A DNA stretch of 64,000 nt from Multifurca ochricompacta (Eukaryota > Basidiomycota > Agaricomycetes > Russulales > Russulaceae): contig WTXG01000042.1 in assembly GCA_022496185.1 (NCBI GenBank), forward strand, positions 62,001 to 126,000. The letters run 5' to 3'. The notes under the pieces were generated by a model. That model did no database searches and had not been told where the DNA came from. It saw nothing but the letters and a program-made list of their open reading frames with translations. Made by a program: the position numbers and the translations under genes. Below are positions 11,825-23,098 of this stretch, piece by piece; the stretch's first letter is position 1; every line of letters begins with the position of its first letter.

Positions 11825-13711
11825 AAAAGCAGAACTTGGTGGAGGTTTCTACCTGATTCCGTCTCCACGTTGTCTTATCTCAAAAGCGAGCGATGAATGT
11901 CGGCATCACATGCTTTCTGAGACGTGCAGGGCGCAAAGAGCCTCCACAGCTCTACACTGTCCTCCACTGCTGCCAGATGCGCCTCGGTACGTGAGCAGAT
12001 GACGAACCCACTACTTGCGGATCCCAGCCTGCATCGCGTCTCCTCGCTGCGAGGCTCGAGATCCTGTCGGTGGAGAAGGCTTGCCATTCTTTCGACGGCT
12101 ATGGGATGCCATTTTCATGTTTCCCTTTTTGACTTGCATTCGAGTGATGGGATGGTTCGCTACTCCACAATTTGGATAGTGTCTTGTTAGTACTCCTAGT
12201 ATGATGGAATGCACGAAGGCTGGAGGTACGAAGGCTGGAGGGAGATGCCAGGGCCTGATACGAGTTCTAGCCAGCAAGTGAAAGACGTACCCATCATCCC
12301 ATTTTTCAAAATAATTTTGCGATTCGAGGACGGAAAAGGAGAGATACTTCCCCCCCCCTTCATCCTACTTCCGCGGCTGAAGGTGTGCCGCTTCGTTTCA
12401 TCGCGTGACTCGCTAACAATGTACCTGATAACGTCATTCAGGAACTTCAAATTGATATGAACTTTGTCGTCGTCTACCAGTTCGCTGCGCAGCGCGCAGA
12501 GCGGAGGTGTTGGTGAGAACGACGCCAAGAAGAGGCTATCTCCGAGTCAGAAACCACTAAGATGAGGCCAAGACTTTGCCCCAGATTTTCGTGAGAGGGT
12601 GCCGTTCATGCCACACACGATTGGGTACGTAGTAATTTTTTTGGTGGGCGCCGCCTGGGGTGAAATGAACTGCTAGCATGGAAAAGAAATTCTATTCAAC
12701 CACGTCACTTCAGGTTGACGTGGGGCGCAGAAGTAACTGCATCATGAAAGAAACGGGAGAGAAAAGTTGCATTAGGCATGTGCTTATTTCCCCCCCCCGA
12801 ATCTCGGCCAATCGTCTAACATATCTCAGGTTACGGTGTTCGATGTATGGCTCGCTTCGCTTGTCTAACAGAAGATGTGACTAGATGGGCATGGGAAAGT
12901 GGCAAGACGATTGTTCTGGTTCACGATGATATTTCGAGTTTCCTTCATCGCTCGTCTGTAGTACTATACTTCTAATAGTCCTTGGCAATGTTGGTCCTAT
13001 CGTTATTCGCCGCGTTTGCCACCTTCAATTGCCCCTAAAGTTGCAACTAGATCTCGGAACGGAGGCTTTTATTACCCCTTACCCCGGTGCCAGCAAGGGT
13101 CGGGGTCAGCAAGGGTCGCGATGAAGCGATGAGGACGGACAGTCGTCGACACCATAATTGAAGAGGGGGAATAATAACACTCGCCAACGGGGAGGTTCGG
13201 CCACAATATAAGGAACGTCGCGTCATCATCCATCGTACTAAGTCTTATTATTCGTATTCTCCGTCTCAGACTATGTCCGGGGCTTGCCAGAGCTGACTGC
13301 TCATTCATTCAACGGGAAAATAAGTCCATACCGAACTAGTTTCACCGAACAATTCGATTCACCCCATGACGTACGTTCTCCCCTGGCAACGTCCCCGCGA
13401 CGCCCTTGTACCTGTACGTCCTACCCCAGATGTCACCCGCTTAGTCGATTCCCAAGCGCTGCAAGGTCTCCGCCGCCTTGGGCTCACATCTGACAGGGAT
13501 TCCCACACGAAGGGGTGGGGGGTGGGGGGCTCTGACATGCCGACATGGTCAGGTTGGACAAAGAGAGATCGGAAATAGAGCATTTCCCCGCCGCTCCCCA
13601 GTCTCTCTTCAGCCTTTATCTAAGTTTGCACGTAGTATGCGACGACTTCGAGAGACCAGCACGACCGCATCACGTTTCAAACGGCAATCCGGTAACATGC
13701 TCGTAAAGAGG
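11825..13711. other. 1.9-kb region without a supported gene
   Basis: Minus-strand frames of 70-110 codons (11875-12087, 12196-12528) have no recognised domain. From 12530 to 13360 I see nothing. The plus-strand frame at 13478-13843 is antisense to the end of the DUF6535 gene. Confidence 0.45.
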
Positions 13712-16640
13712 CTAAGAGGATGGCGGGGCGTGCCCTTGCGACCGGGTGATAACCTCCAAGACTTTGTCAAGGAAGCTCATCTGCTCGTCGAAAACCCAGT
13801 GACGGTAAGCCGTAAGCTCCTGCACGGCATTGTCTATGCGTGAGCTTGTTTGTCCGTCGAGCATATCACCTAGCAGCGCTAACAACTTGTCAGTGATGTA
13901 GGGTGGATAAAGGTGATTGGACGGGGTGCTGCGGTTTGGAACAGCTGTATCGCAAATGAGATTGAGTATGACCTTTGCGTCCCCAGAGAATGTCTGTGCT
14001 TCTTCCAGTCGGATGTTATGACCTCGAAGGTACCTATATAAAGCTCTGAGTGGGACATCTTTGATGAAGCTGTGGATGATAATTGCTCAAGTGCGATGAA
14101 GAAAAATTCCAGAGTGAAGCCAAACCCATCTCCGTCACACAGATACAGATCCTGCAAACGCCGTAGTTGCCTTTCTATTGGGTGTCCGATCGAGGGCAGC
14201 TGATGCTTCACCTTTTCCAAGGTTTTAAGACTGTCCAGCAACTTCTGGCATCCTTTTTGGCTTCGCCCTTCGACAATATCCCGGAGTTGGGCGTCAGTGA
14301 GCAGAAGGTGAGAAGACATACGAGCTGTGGTTTGAGGAGGGTGACAACGAATTCAATAGATTGGCTCAAAAGGGCGAGGTCCGTCTGATGCCCATCGAAC
14401 TGAACGCAAGATAGCTGTTGGTTCAAATGGTGGATTGCATCACCTATCCCGCCTTGAAAGTTGGAAATCCATATACCGACACTTTACACGTGGTTTCGAT
14501 ACTTTTCGACTCAAAAATCTCCAGTTAATAGTTGCGAAGGATGTTCTTGCAAATCTCATGGAGGACATCCATCTATCCGGCGGTGGCAAGACGGCAAGTG
14601 ATATAAAGCGTCCAGACACCTCCGCGCCCTCTCGAAATTTTTGTCGATTTGCCGAGCACGCCTGAGTGCTAGTTCATCCACGGAACCATCTTCACTATGA
14701 AACCACACAAAGGCCACCACGGGACCTCATGCGTTTATCTTCAGCCATCCATTATTTAGGACGGGTCGAATTACCACAAGCGAAAGGTATGTCCAGCGTG
14801 CAAAAAATGACTGGCGCATCTGCTCGACCCCAACTACGTCGCTGAGTAATTTCCCAGTGTCAATAAATTAGCCAGATTCGGCGTTTGTATAACACACCAG
14901 CGATGTCGTGACCTTGATGCATGCACGAGCACGTCTCCGCCATGGTTCGTCGCTCGCGAAGAGGTCACGGTTCTCCGACAAGCGTCCCATACGCTTACTC
15001 AACGCGTGGATAACATTCTCCGCATAGACAGGCGCGAAAACGGAAGCCCGACGAGCGCTTAGAGAATGTGATGCCAACTGGTGAGTTGCCATGTCTGTCA
15101 GCAATCTGCCAAGGCGCGCTTCTTGATCAAATGTGCGATTGGGCCGAGGAGGTTAAGGGTAATGAGGACGCGCCGTGAGGGTGGGACTAGGATCAGTGGG
15201 ATTGACATCGGGTCCAATGGACGCCCCGGATGTTCATTTGTTCCTGTGTTCCCATTGCTCCCATTCCGTATTGAAAGATCCGGAGATTCACATGACGAAT
15301 GAGTCCATTTCGGCGTCCTCTGTGAGGTTTTTGACCAGCCAGCCATCGGGTTGCTCGCTCATCCCGTCCCTTTTGTTCTTCTGTCGTCACCTCCACCGCG
15401 ACCTGCATCTGCCCTTCCGCCATGTTCGAACTCATGGGCTTCAGTGCTCCAGAGGAAGCCCGGTCCTTGTACCTCCGCCCGTGCACTTTCGGATCAAATA
15501 CCATATAAGACCCGAGAATGAATTCTGATACGGGGAATGAATTTTAATGACTGGGGAAAACAGAGCGACGATGTAGAGCAGGCCGCTGATAGAGATGAGG
15601 GCAATGGTGCCGATCCTGACGATCGTATTGATCTTCAGTATGAAGGCGCCGAGCCCCACAACGAATAGAAAGAGGGAGACATGGACGAGACCAGGTACGG
15701 CTTCCGCCACCACTGGCATATACCAGCCTTCGGAGCCGTCGCACACAAGGAGTGCTGCAGAAAGACCAAGACAAGCGCCATGAACCAAAAACTTTCCCCC
15801 GGACGTCGGATGACGATGGGTGATAAAGCAGGGTGAGGTTCGCGAAGGAGTGGATGGAATGTGACGTGACTCGCGAGGCGATAGATAAGAGATTTGAACG
15901 AGCAGCGCGAGATTTTTCGTTGTGCTGGTAATACACAACCTGTTGTGCAGTGTTTGGCTGCAGACGAAGAACACTATCGACGATACGATAAACGAAGTGA
16001 GGGCAGCAGATAAAAAAAATAGACCAGCCTGTGAAACTCAGCACGAGCGTGAAATGAGCTCAAAACAGAGGTGGAAAAACACCAACGCACAAATATGAGG
16101 GCACGGCATAATCCATATCGTCCTTCAGGGTTTGGATGCGGACCTCGTCATAACTCTTAGCTTTCTTTCCGTAACGTGTTCACAGAGCGTTGGCATTGTC
16201 ATCGAAATCCCCTATCATGCGTGGTTCTCGGTCAGGGAGGGCGCCACGGGTGCTATCACGAGCAGGCAGGTAATTGATCGCTGTACATTCACGTCGCCTC
16301 TTGGTGATCAAGACTGTCGCGACCCGCAAGGAGAAGGAGAATACACATCAGGGACCGAGTTTTCCTCATGAAGCGCCTCCCATTGTGCCCCAACCCGAGG
16401 CAGGCCGTATGCCGTTTGCGCCGGTTGCTGGATTGGAATCAGACTCAGCTAAAAGAGTGCCCATTTCCGGAGTTTCATATTCTTTGGTTGAAGTCTCAGC
16501 AACCTCAACCTCAGTCAAAAAAATAAAATTACAAGAAGCGAAGCACTTGATACCTGTGAAGCATCTGGCTGACCTTTGACTTTGACGGCGTTTCGTGTCC
16601 TCTCGTATCTTAACTACAGAATCAGTCACTGAACAAATCA
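13712..16640 (-). pseudogene. DUF6535-domain membrane protein, multiply broken
   Basis: Large Agaricomycete family: four-helix DUF6535 domain at the N-terminus and a long helical C-region, function unknown. The order seen is KKAKSYDEVRIQTLKDDMDY; an intron (donor gtgcgttgg at about 16095); AGLFFLSAALTSFIVSSI; VVAEAVPGLVHVSLFLFVVG; KINTIVRIGTIALISISGLL; RATRWL; SENRDLFASDEPWRRRARAC; ERQLRRLQDLYLCDGDGFGF; and a stop at 13712. Between 15780 and 15900 at least three single-base losses occur within some 40 codons. In the N-part the conserved Trp before the TRY motif is a TGA stop (16180-16182). Domain order matches full-length relatives, so this was a complete gene. The N-terminal limit is uncertain. 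Confidence 0.75.
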
Positions 16641-17264
16641 ACCAGAATGACCCACGAGAGCGGACTGACTGGTTTGAGCTTCAAGATCAAACTAAAAATA
16701 TGTGGATCTGGTCATGATCGCCAGTCCTGATATTAGAGAACAAGAGAGGTTATTAGAGAAGAAGGAACCGTAGGCGTGGCAGCACACTGATGAGTGAAGG
16801 GGTCCCTGGTCCCACCGTAGTAGCGCTCCATTGCCACGCTGACGCCGTGACGACGCCGCCATCTCCCGATAGCGATAGAGGCGAATAGCCCCGGTTTGGA
16901 TTGGGGATATCTCTTGTGTACTTGTAAGTCCGGTAATAAAAAGTGGCCAGAAAATGGAAGACGTTTCGAGGTGCGCATTCACACTGGGTTTGCTATACGT
17001 CGCTAAGACAAGCCAGGGCAAGCCATTAGCAGTGTCTCATTGAGTGAGGCGAGCGTCACTGAAGTTCTAGCCCTCAGACAAACAAAAATATCACCATGAC
17101 GAAAGGATACGACTCATAGTACTTAATTTAAGCTCGTAACAAGACAAAACCATGTTAAAGACTATGAGGGTCTTCGTGACTTGGAAACAACCTGCGCCGC
17201 TCCATCGATATGTGAGCTTATCTGTCCCACAACTAAGGGTGATAATGTAGAAGTAGAACTGAAT
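16641..17264. other. No gene supported
   Basis: A minus-strand frame of 109 codons (16692-17021) has no domain. Probably spacer or decayed sequence. Confidence 0.4.
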
Positions 17265-17784
17265 TGTATTTCTAGGCTATATCACAAGACAAGATTGAAA
17301 AAGGGCTTTCTTCCTTGCGTCTCGGGTAAATACATGTGCTTGGCCCAATCAGAGGTGATAAGTACCAAACAGAAAGTGACGAGTAGAATGGCTGTAACGA
17401 GGATGTGTAGAACTGCCCAAGTACGAGAAAAGAAATGTTCGCCAGTAAACACAAATACACCACCGGTTCATATCCATTCGATGACATGACTAGTTAATCC
17501 TTGCCCTTGCCAAAGAGGTGCTCCTCACATTGATTTCAAGGCTTTGGGCATTCACCCGTGTTCCTCTGCATTTCGATGATGTCACGTAACCGAGGTGCCG
17601 ATAGAGCATAGGCTCTCAAGTCGCCGTAATAGGAGTGAAAAATGGCGAGGTTATAAACGAATGATTGGTCTAACTGGAAGGAACAGTTTTCCGTGCAACG
17701 TTCGTCGAATTCGACGCCGGGAAATCCGTGGGGAGGGGGAACGCACCACCTATGTGCAAGGACATATAAATCGACTTCCCGCAT
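17265..17784 (-). CDS. Possible membrane-protein 3' exons, unrecognised
   Basis: A frame at 17536-17784 reads ENCSFQLDQSFVYNLAIFHS and LRAYALSAPRLRDIIEMQ. A second, lower frame reads TGGVFVFTGEHFFSRTWAVL followed by a strong membrane helix (HILVTAILLVTFCLVLITSD) and ends GRKPFFNLVL with a stop near 17276. Together they look like an extracellular domain, one helix and a short tail. I do not know the family, and the joining splice is not resolved. Confidence 0.3.
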
Positions 17785-17989
17785 GGCTGACGGCTTCTAT
17801 ATCGAATGCCCTCTAGCTCGTAGACCCGATATTCACGACGGTGTACGATATCCTTCACTTGCCGTTCCTTTAAATCGGTTCCTCCACAAAAAAAAATCAT
17901 GTCATGTATAGGTTCTGTAGACATTCCACATGCTTGTCGAAGTGTTCTGAGCATTCATGAAGTGCTAATTGTGTCGTCGGTGCGATACT

Positions 17990-18420
17990 GGTTTCTTGAA
18001 CAGCACGAGTTTCTGAACGGCCTTCTCCCGCATGTGCCCCTTCCAACTCGTCATTCAGCAGCGTTTGTCGAATGACCACGAGCGAAAGGCACGTTGCACC
18101 GGATGGCAAATGACTGGGTCCTATCCTTCGGTCTCACTCAACTAGCTATATTCAGCGTTAGGATGGCAAAACGATTACACTTTCCGTTAGATTATTGACC
18201 ACCGAATTACTCGTTCTTCCCGTACCGTCCTTTATTCGACCTCTTCCATCGCATTGCGGTAGAGATGTACAGAAACCCGCTGATGGCAACTGGGATAATA
18301 TAGCGCTAGTCCGAACAGCCACGTTGACATACAGCACGAAGGCGCAGAGACCAAACAAAGAATAAGAAGATGAGAGTATGGACCAAGGGAGACGAGATCC
18401 TCAGCAGGTTCCGTTTACAG
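17990..18420 (-). pseudogene. Relic of a second DUF6535 gene
   Basis: Pieces in three frames read PLVHTLIFLFF, FGLCAFVLYVNVAVRTSAI and IPVAISGFLYISTAM, the third-fourth helix region of DUF6535. About 110 bases later comes TCLSLVVIRQTLLNDELEG, which in full-length relatives lies some hundreds of residues further on. So the middle of the gene has been deleted, and frames are again broken by single missing bases. It lies upstream of, and parallel to, the longer DUF6535 gene, probably as an old tandem duplicate. Confidence 0.55.
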
Positions 18421-20581
18421 CGATGTCTGGGTAACAAGGTAGAAAGTGAAGGGAGGTTTGAGAATCGGTGGCGATGCCCGACGGTTGACGTTCGATATTC
18501 CTAAAAGAGATATAGTTTTCTTCATACGCATACTCAATGAAGCGAGCTCTGAGTCTGAGAGTTTGGCGAGGGCAGTGTCAGACTGACGACGATTGGAATG
18601 AGAATTGTGCCGAGTGCTAACATGGCCTCCTTGTCCCTCCAAGCCACGTGATCAAGGTGGACAACCCAGGCGGAGGCCAAGGGAATGGGAAGGCAATCTT
18701 AACGTTTTGTTGACTTGCAGCTGTTATATATTCGGGCTAATTTCCTACACCTCGTCCTTCGGTTCTCTTCTTTTACTGTGGCATTACATGACCACCTCAT
18801 CACAGGTGGGTAGAGTGGGGACATGGAGAGACTGAAGACGAAAAAGCCCATGGCCAGACAGACCTCAATGAACAGCGCGGAGCAAGGCAGTGGCGGAGTA
18901 GAGTGGATCGGAAGATCGGGGATAACCGAACTGCTTATTCTTCAATAACTGGTAGGTAGGTATCTTCTTCAAGTAGCATTTGGGACGCTACCTCAGGGAC
19001 GCAAACCCGGAAAGATCTCTACTCCGTTGCAAAACCCCGTTCACGTGGCAAGACTCGCCCGTCCGGTACAACGAGAAGATGACCCCGTCCAAGAGAAGTG
19101 AACTGTGACCAGCGGGCCCGATGCCAGAGAGGATTTCAAAGTCAAGGGCAGCGCACCAAGACCGATGACGTCCACGGTAAAGATAGACAGAGACAATTGG
19201 GTACGAACTCCTTTCTTGATTAAGTGCGTGCCTCGCCATTAGAGAACTGGGTGTCATGCATGATGTAGCAAGTTCCAGAACCAGAACATCAGAACACTCG
19301 ATTTGATTCATGGACACGAGACGTGGGATGTGGACACCACACACACATGCATAATGACATATACACACGGGGCATGTGATCTTGCGTTGCTGCTATCCTC
19401 CGGATCGATTGAGTTTTTTTTATGTCTATTTAAAAACCAGACTTGGCGGTCGCTGCTGCATCTCTCTGTAAAACAAGATAAAAAATTAAAAAAACAGAAA
19501 GCAATGAGTGAACTGGGAGGAATGTCTGCTCTCTAGGAGAAAGAGGTGGGGTTAGATGAGAAGAAGAGGAGAAAACGCACGGATGTATTGGGTCACCTCT
19601 TCTCCTTGGTACCTCACCCATTACGTTTCCCAAAAATCGTCTCGCCTCTAACGATTCTTGGTTGTTAATGTGATGGGGGGTCAGATCACGTCTCGCGACG
19701 CGAAGAACACCCCAATGATATAGTTTATAATTTATAAAGTAATGAAGTGATGCGTGGGCATTGTTTGAGTTGAGGCTTGCGGCTTGGCTTGAGGAAAGTG
19801 CGCCTGGCATCAAACGGAAAATGCCGAGATTGTTTGGATGAATGACAAAACAAAACAAAACAAAACAAACTTGGGTGATTTGGACTCTCTCACCTTTGTG
19901 TTTTTTTCACTCGAGCGAGAAGGGGTCGAGTTATTTTTTCTTATGGAAAAAAATCCCCCCTCCTTGTTAACGAGTTGTGCGAGCGACAAAACCGAGAACT
20001 AACCTTTGAAGCGAGGGAGGTATGGATGGGTGACAGCGGGGATAGAAACAAACAGAACATGAAATAACAACAACAGAGAGAGATACGATTGGATTGGATT
20101 GGGATTTTGGATTGGATTGGACTTGATTCCGAGACGATCCGGAGATGGTAATTCCCTGCGCACGGACCATGTTTACCTTCCTTCCTCCTCCTCATCCTCC
20201 TCATCCAAACCCAACAACTCCAACTAACTCTCGACTCGACGTGATTCGAATCGAATACGAATACACAAAATCACAAATCACAAAACCAGCCTTCTCCTCC
20301 TCCCTTCCTTCCTCCCTCCCTTCCTCCCCCCCTTCCCCCTCCGTCCCCTCCCCCGAACTTTCCTTTTTTGGCATCTTTTCTTGCCCCTCCCTCTCATTGC
20401 TTCTTCATCGTCGTCTTTGGTGGGGGTCAATCAACCCTATTGCTGTGCTGCTAATTCTTAAAGGTTCCGTTCCGTTTATATTTCCGTCCCGTGTGAGTCT
20501 TTCATCATCATCAACCTTCGAGGCTCCACATCACATAATGCTAATCCTAGACATGGAATAGCCACTCCTAGACAACACTAA
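18421..20581. other. 2.1-kb spacer and HPC2 promoter/5' leader
   Basis: A minus-strand frame of 126 codons (18988-19368) shows no domain. From 19840 on the sequence is repetitive: (AAAAC)n at 19848-19870, (GATTG)n at 20087-20128 and pyrimidine-rich tracts at 20165-20410 that look like a promoter/5' leader for the gene starting at 20582. Confidence 0.45.
20087..20128. repeat. ATTGG (inverted CCAAT) pentamer cluster
   Basis: Five to six ATTGG units in 42 bases. On the minus strand each reads CCAAT, the core bound by the HAP/NF-Y complex. It lies about 460 bases upstream of the HPC2 start. Confidence 0.7.
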
Positions 20582-22794
20582 ATGGACTCTGACATTGAGA
20601 TGCTCGAACAAAAGTCAGCTTCGACTCTCGTGACACCTCCGTCTCTTCCTGCTCTTCCTCCTTCCGACTCTCAACAAGTCTCTCCCATTGCACCGGACAT
20701 CGATGATGGCGCAAGTGCTGGCCCTGATGTTTCCTCACCTCCAGAAAATATTTCAAAACTCACTGCCGATATTAAAGTCAAAGCCAAGCCAGCCTCTGCG
20801 AAGCCAAAGTCCACCAAGGCACGCGCCAGGTCGCCATCACCATCACCGCCTCCTCTCGTCCCACCGCCTCCATTAGAGACAATACGATTGGAAATCAATC
20901 TCGGTGGCCCGGACAATTATGAAGTAGACGTGGCCGCACTTGCCAAGGCGACCGGACAGCGGCCCGCAACCCCACCACCTGCCGCGAAGCGATACGAGAG
21001 TGAGAGTGACGGTGAGGGCGCCCCTGAATCTGGCGTGGGTACAGATGGGGGTGGAGAGAAGAAGAATAAAAAGGTGCGAACTTATCTTTCCGCTTTGCGT
21101 CATGGAACTTGCAGTGCTCATCCCATTTGCGTATTCGCGCGTACCTCATTAGAAAAAGAAAAAGAACCTGGCCTCGGAGTACTACGACTTGACGGACCCG
21201 TTCATTGACGACTCGGAACTCGCCATCGACGAGCGCACGTTCATCGCACAAACGAAACAGCAGGGATTCTACGTCTTTTCCGGTGAGGTCGCGCTGCTCA
21301 AGGAAAAATCGCATCGGAAGCCCAAGTCGAAGAAGTCCATGCTGCCTGCGCCCGAACCCATTGCGGGTCCGAGCAATTACCCGCATACGCTCAGTCATAA
21401 CACCCATTCTCAAGGGCAAGTGCAGGGTACGAAGGACGTCCCCATCGCGCTTTTGTCCGATGGGGAAGAGATCAGTGGAAAACGCAGGACGAGGCACTCC
21501 GCGGAGAGCCCGAACGGGAAGAAGAAGCGACGGGTTGTCGACATTGTGCGTCACGGTTCTATGTGTTTTTTTTTTTGGCATGTTTGTCGCCGTTCACTTC
21601 TGAAACACACGATCTCCGTAGCATCCTTTCCATCCCGACCTCGAAGCGGCTATTGAGGACCTCAAAATGGCTATCTCGAAAGGTGTGTTGTCCATGTTGT
21701 CCATCTGCACTTGTGTGCATAGCATGAACCGTCTCGGATAGAGAATTGGGAACCGAAGGGCAAGTTTCCACCAGGGATCAGGCCGGTGCTCGGGGCGGTC
21801 ACGCTCAAGGCAATTAAGTTGAATGAGTACAACGACAACCTCTTCAACCTGATGCCGCGCATATTTCCGTACAACCGGTTCACTATGAGCGTACGGTCCT
21901 ATCCCTCCGTCCCTTGACCCGAGAATTACCCGCTTACCCGCGCTTGGATGCAGAAACTTATCAAGCGTCAAATTTTTCCTGAACATATGGCGCTTCTGGT
22001 GAAGCGGCAGGACGAGCTGCTGGTCGAACTCAAGGCGGCTGCTGACGAAGGCTTTTTGCGTGCAAAGGAAGAATGGGAGCGGAGCGTCACTGCATGGGGT
22101 AATGGATATACCCTGAATTATTTTTTTGGGCAATTGTGCTGATGTTCTTCTTGATGCGTCACCTCTTAGAAAAGAAACAGGAGAAGACCAAGGCGGAGAG
22201 TGGGGAAACGGCCTCTGTCGAAGGTTCACCCGCTTCCAAATCTGCGCCATTACCACCCGGAGATGATGGCATTACGATGGACGTCGACAAGAGCGCGGAC
22301 GGAGAGGGTAAGGACATTAGGGAGGTCCGAGATGCACACCCACCGGCAAAGAAGTACAAGATGACCGAAGGGATGAAAGGTCTCATCTGGAACCTGGTCT
22401 GTTTGTCGAATGAGTGCTGCCGCATCGAGAACGAAAAGAAGTACGTTGCTTCCCCGATCATTGTTACTGAAGGTGGTCAAGGACGCTTACTCTATTATTT
22501 TAATTTAATTTAATTTTTTCTTTTTAAAAAAAAACCTTGGCTATACTTTAGCACGCTGGAAGGTTCAGCTTCGCAAGTAAGCGAGCAAGGCCTGCGTAAA
22601 GCGCTTTATCAAAAAGTTGTTGCCGCTTTTCCTGACGGGTGGATGTCCTCTGGACAGGTGTCTCGTGAAGGTTTGTGTGTGGTTGTTAGCTGGATGGTAT
22701 TGATGCGCTAATTATTAATTTAATCTCTCTTCAATTTGCAGTGAGCGTGATGAAAAAGAAATTTGAGAAGGAAGCGATGGAGAGTGAGAGCTAG
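20582..22794 (+). CDS. HPC2: HPC2/ubinuclein-type subunit of the HIRA histone chaperone
   Basis: Partner of HIR/HIRA in replication-independent H3-H4 deposition; nuclear. Eight exons (20582-21073, 21153-21545, 21622-21682, 21742-21890, 21954-22098, 22170-22440, 22552-22670, 22742-22794) join in frame to 560 residues with no break. The N-terminal 160 residues are Pro/Ser/Lys-rich and disordered. The HUN domain starts at about residue 170 with EYYDLTDPFIDDSELAIDE and continues TKQQGFYVFSGEVALL. A basic stretch GKKKRR follows, then the ubinuclein middle domain over exons 3-8 (ENWEPKGKFPPGIRPVLG, KRQIFPEHMALLVKRQDELL, KGLIWNLVCLSNE), ending FEKEAMESES. The next gene starts only 304 bases downstream on the same strand. 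Confidence 0.9.
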
Positions 22795-22990
22795 CCTTGT
22801 AAGGTACTCTCCGGTTGTAGCCAGGCCAGCCAGCTTATGGTCTCGTCTGTCGTCTGTCGTCTGTACATTTTCCGTTTATTTTTCAACAATAATTTATTTA
22901 TGTACTGATGACAAAAAAACTTAAATTAAGTAAAAAGGGGGGGTAAATTACATTCATTTATTATTATTATTTAAATTGGGGTTTATCTAA

Positions 22991-23053
22991 CTCTGCGGCT
23001 CTGCTCTCGGCTCTCTGCTCTCTGCTCACTGCTCACTGCTCTCTGCTCTTTGC
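22991..23053. repeat. CTCTCTGCT/CTCACTGCT tandem
   Basis: Imperfect 7-mer pyrimidine repeat just upstream of the acyl-CoA synthetase start. Such CT tracts are common in basidiomycete core promoters. Confidence 0.6.
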
Positions 23054-23098
23054 AAACACGTAACTTTCTACCCTCTCCTCTTCTATTCACCTAACCAA

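Noticed and set aside
13478..13843. 121-codon plus-strand ORF
   Set aside because: Antisense to the DUF6535 C-terminal exon, whose minus-strand text matches the family.
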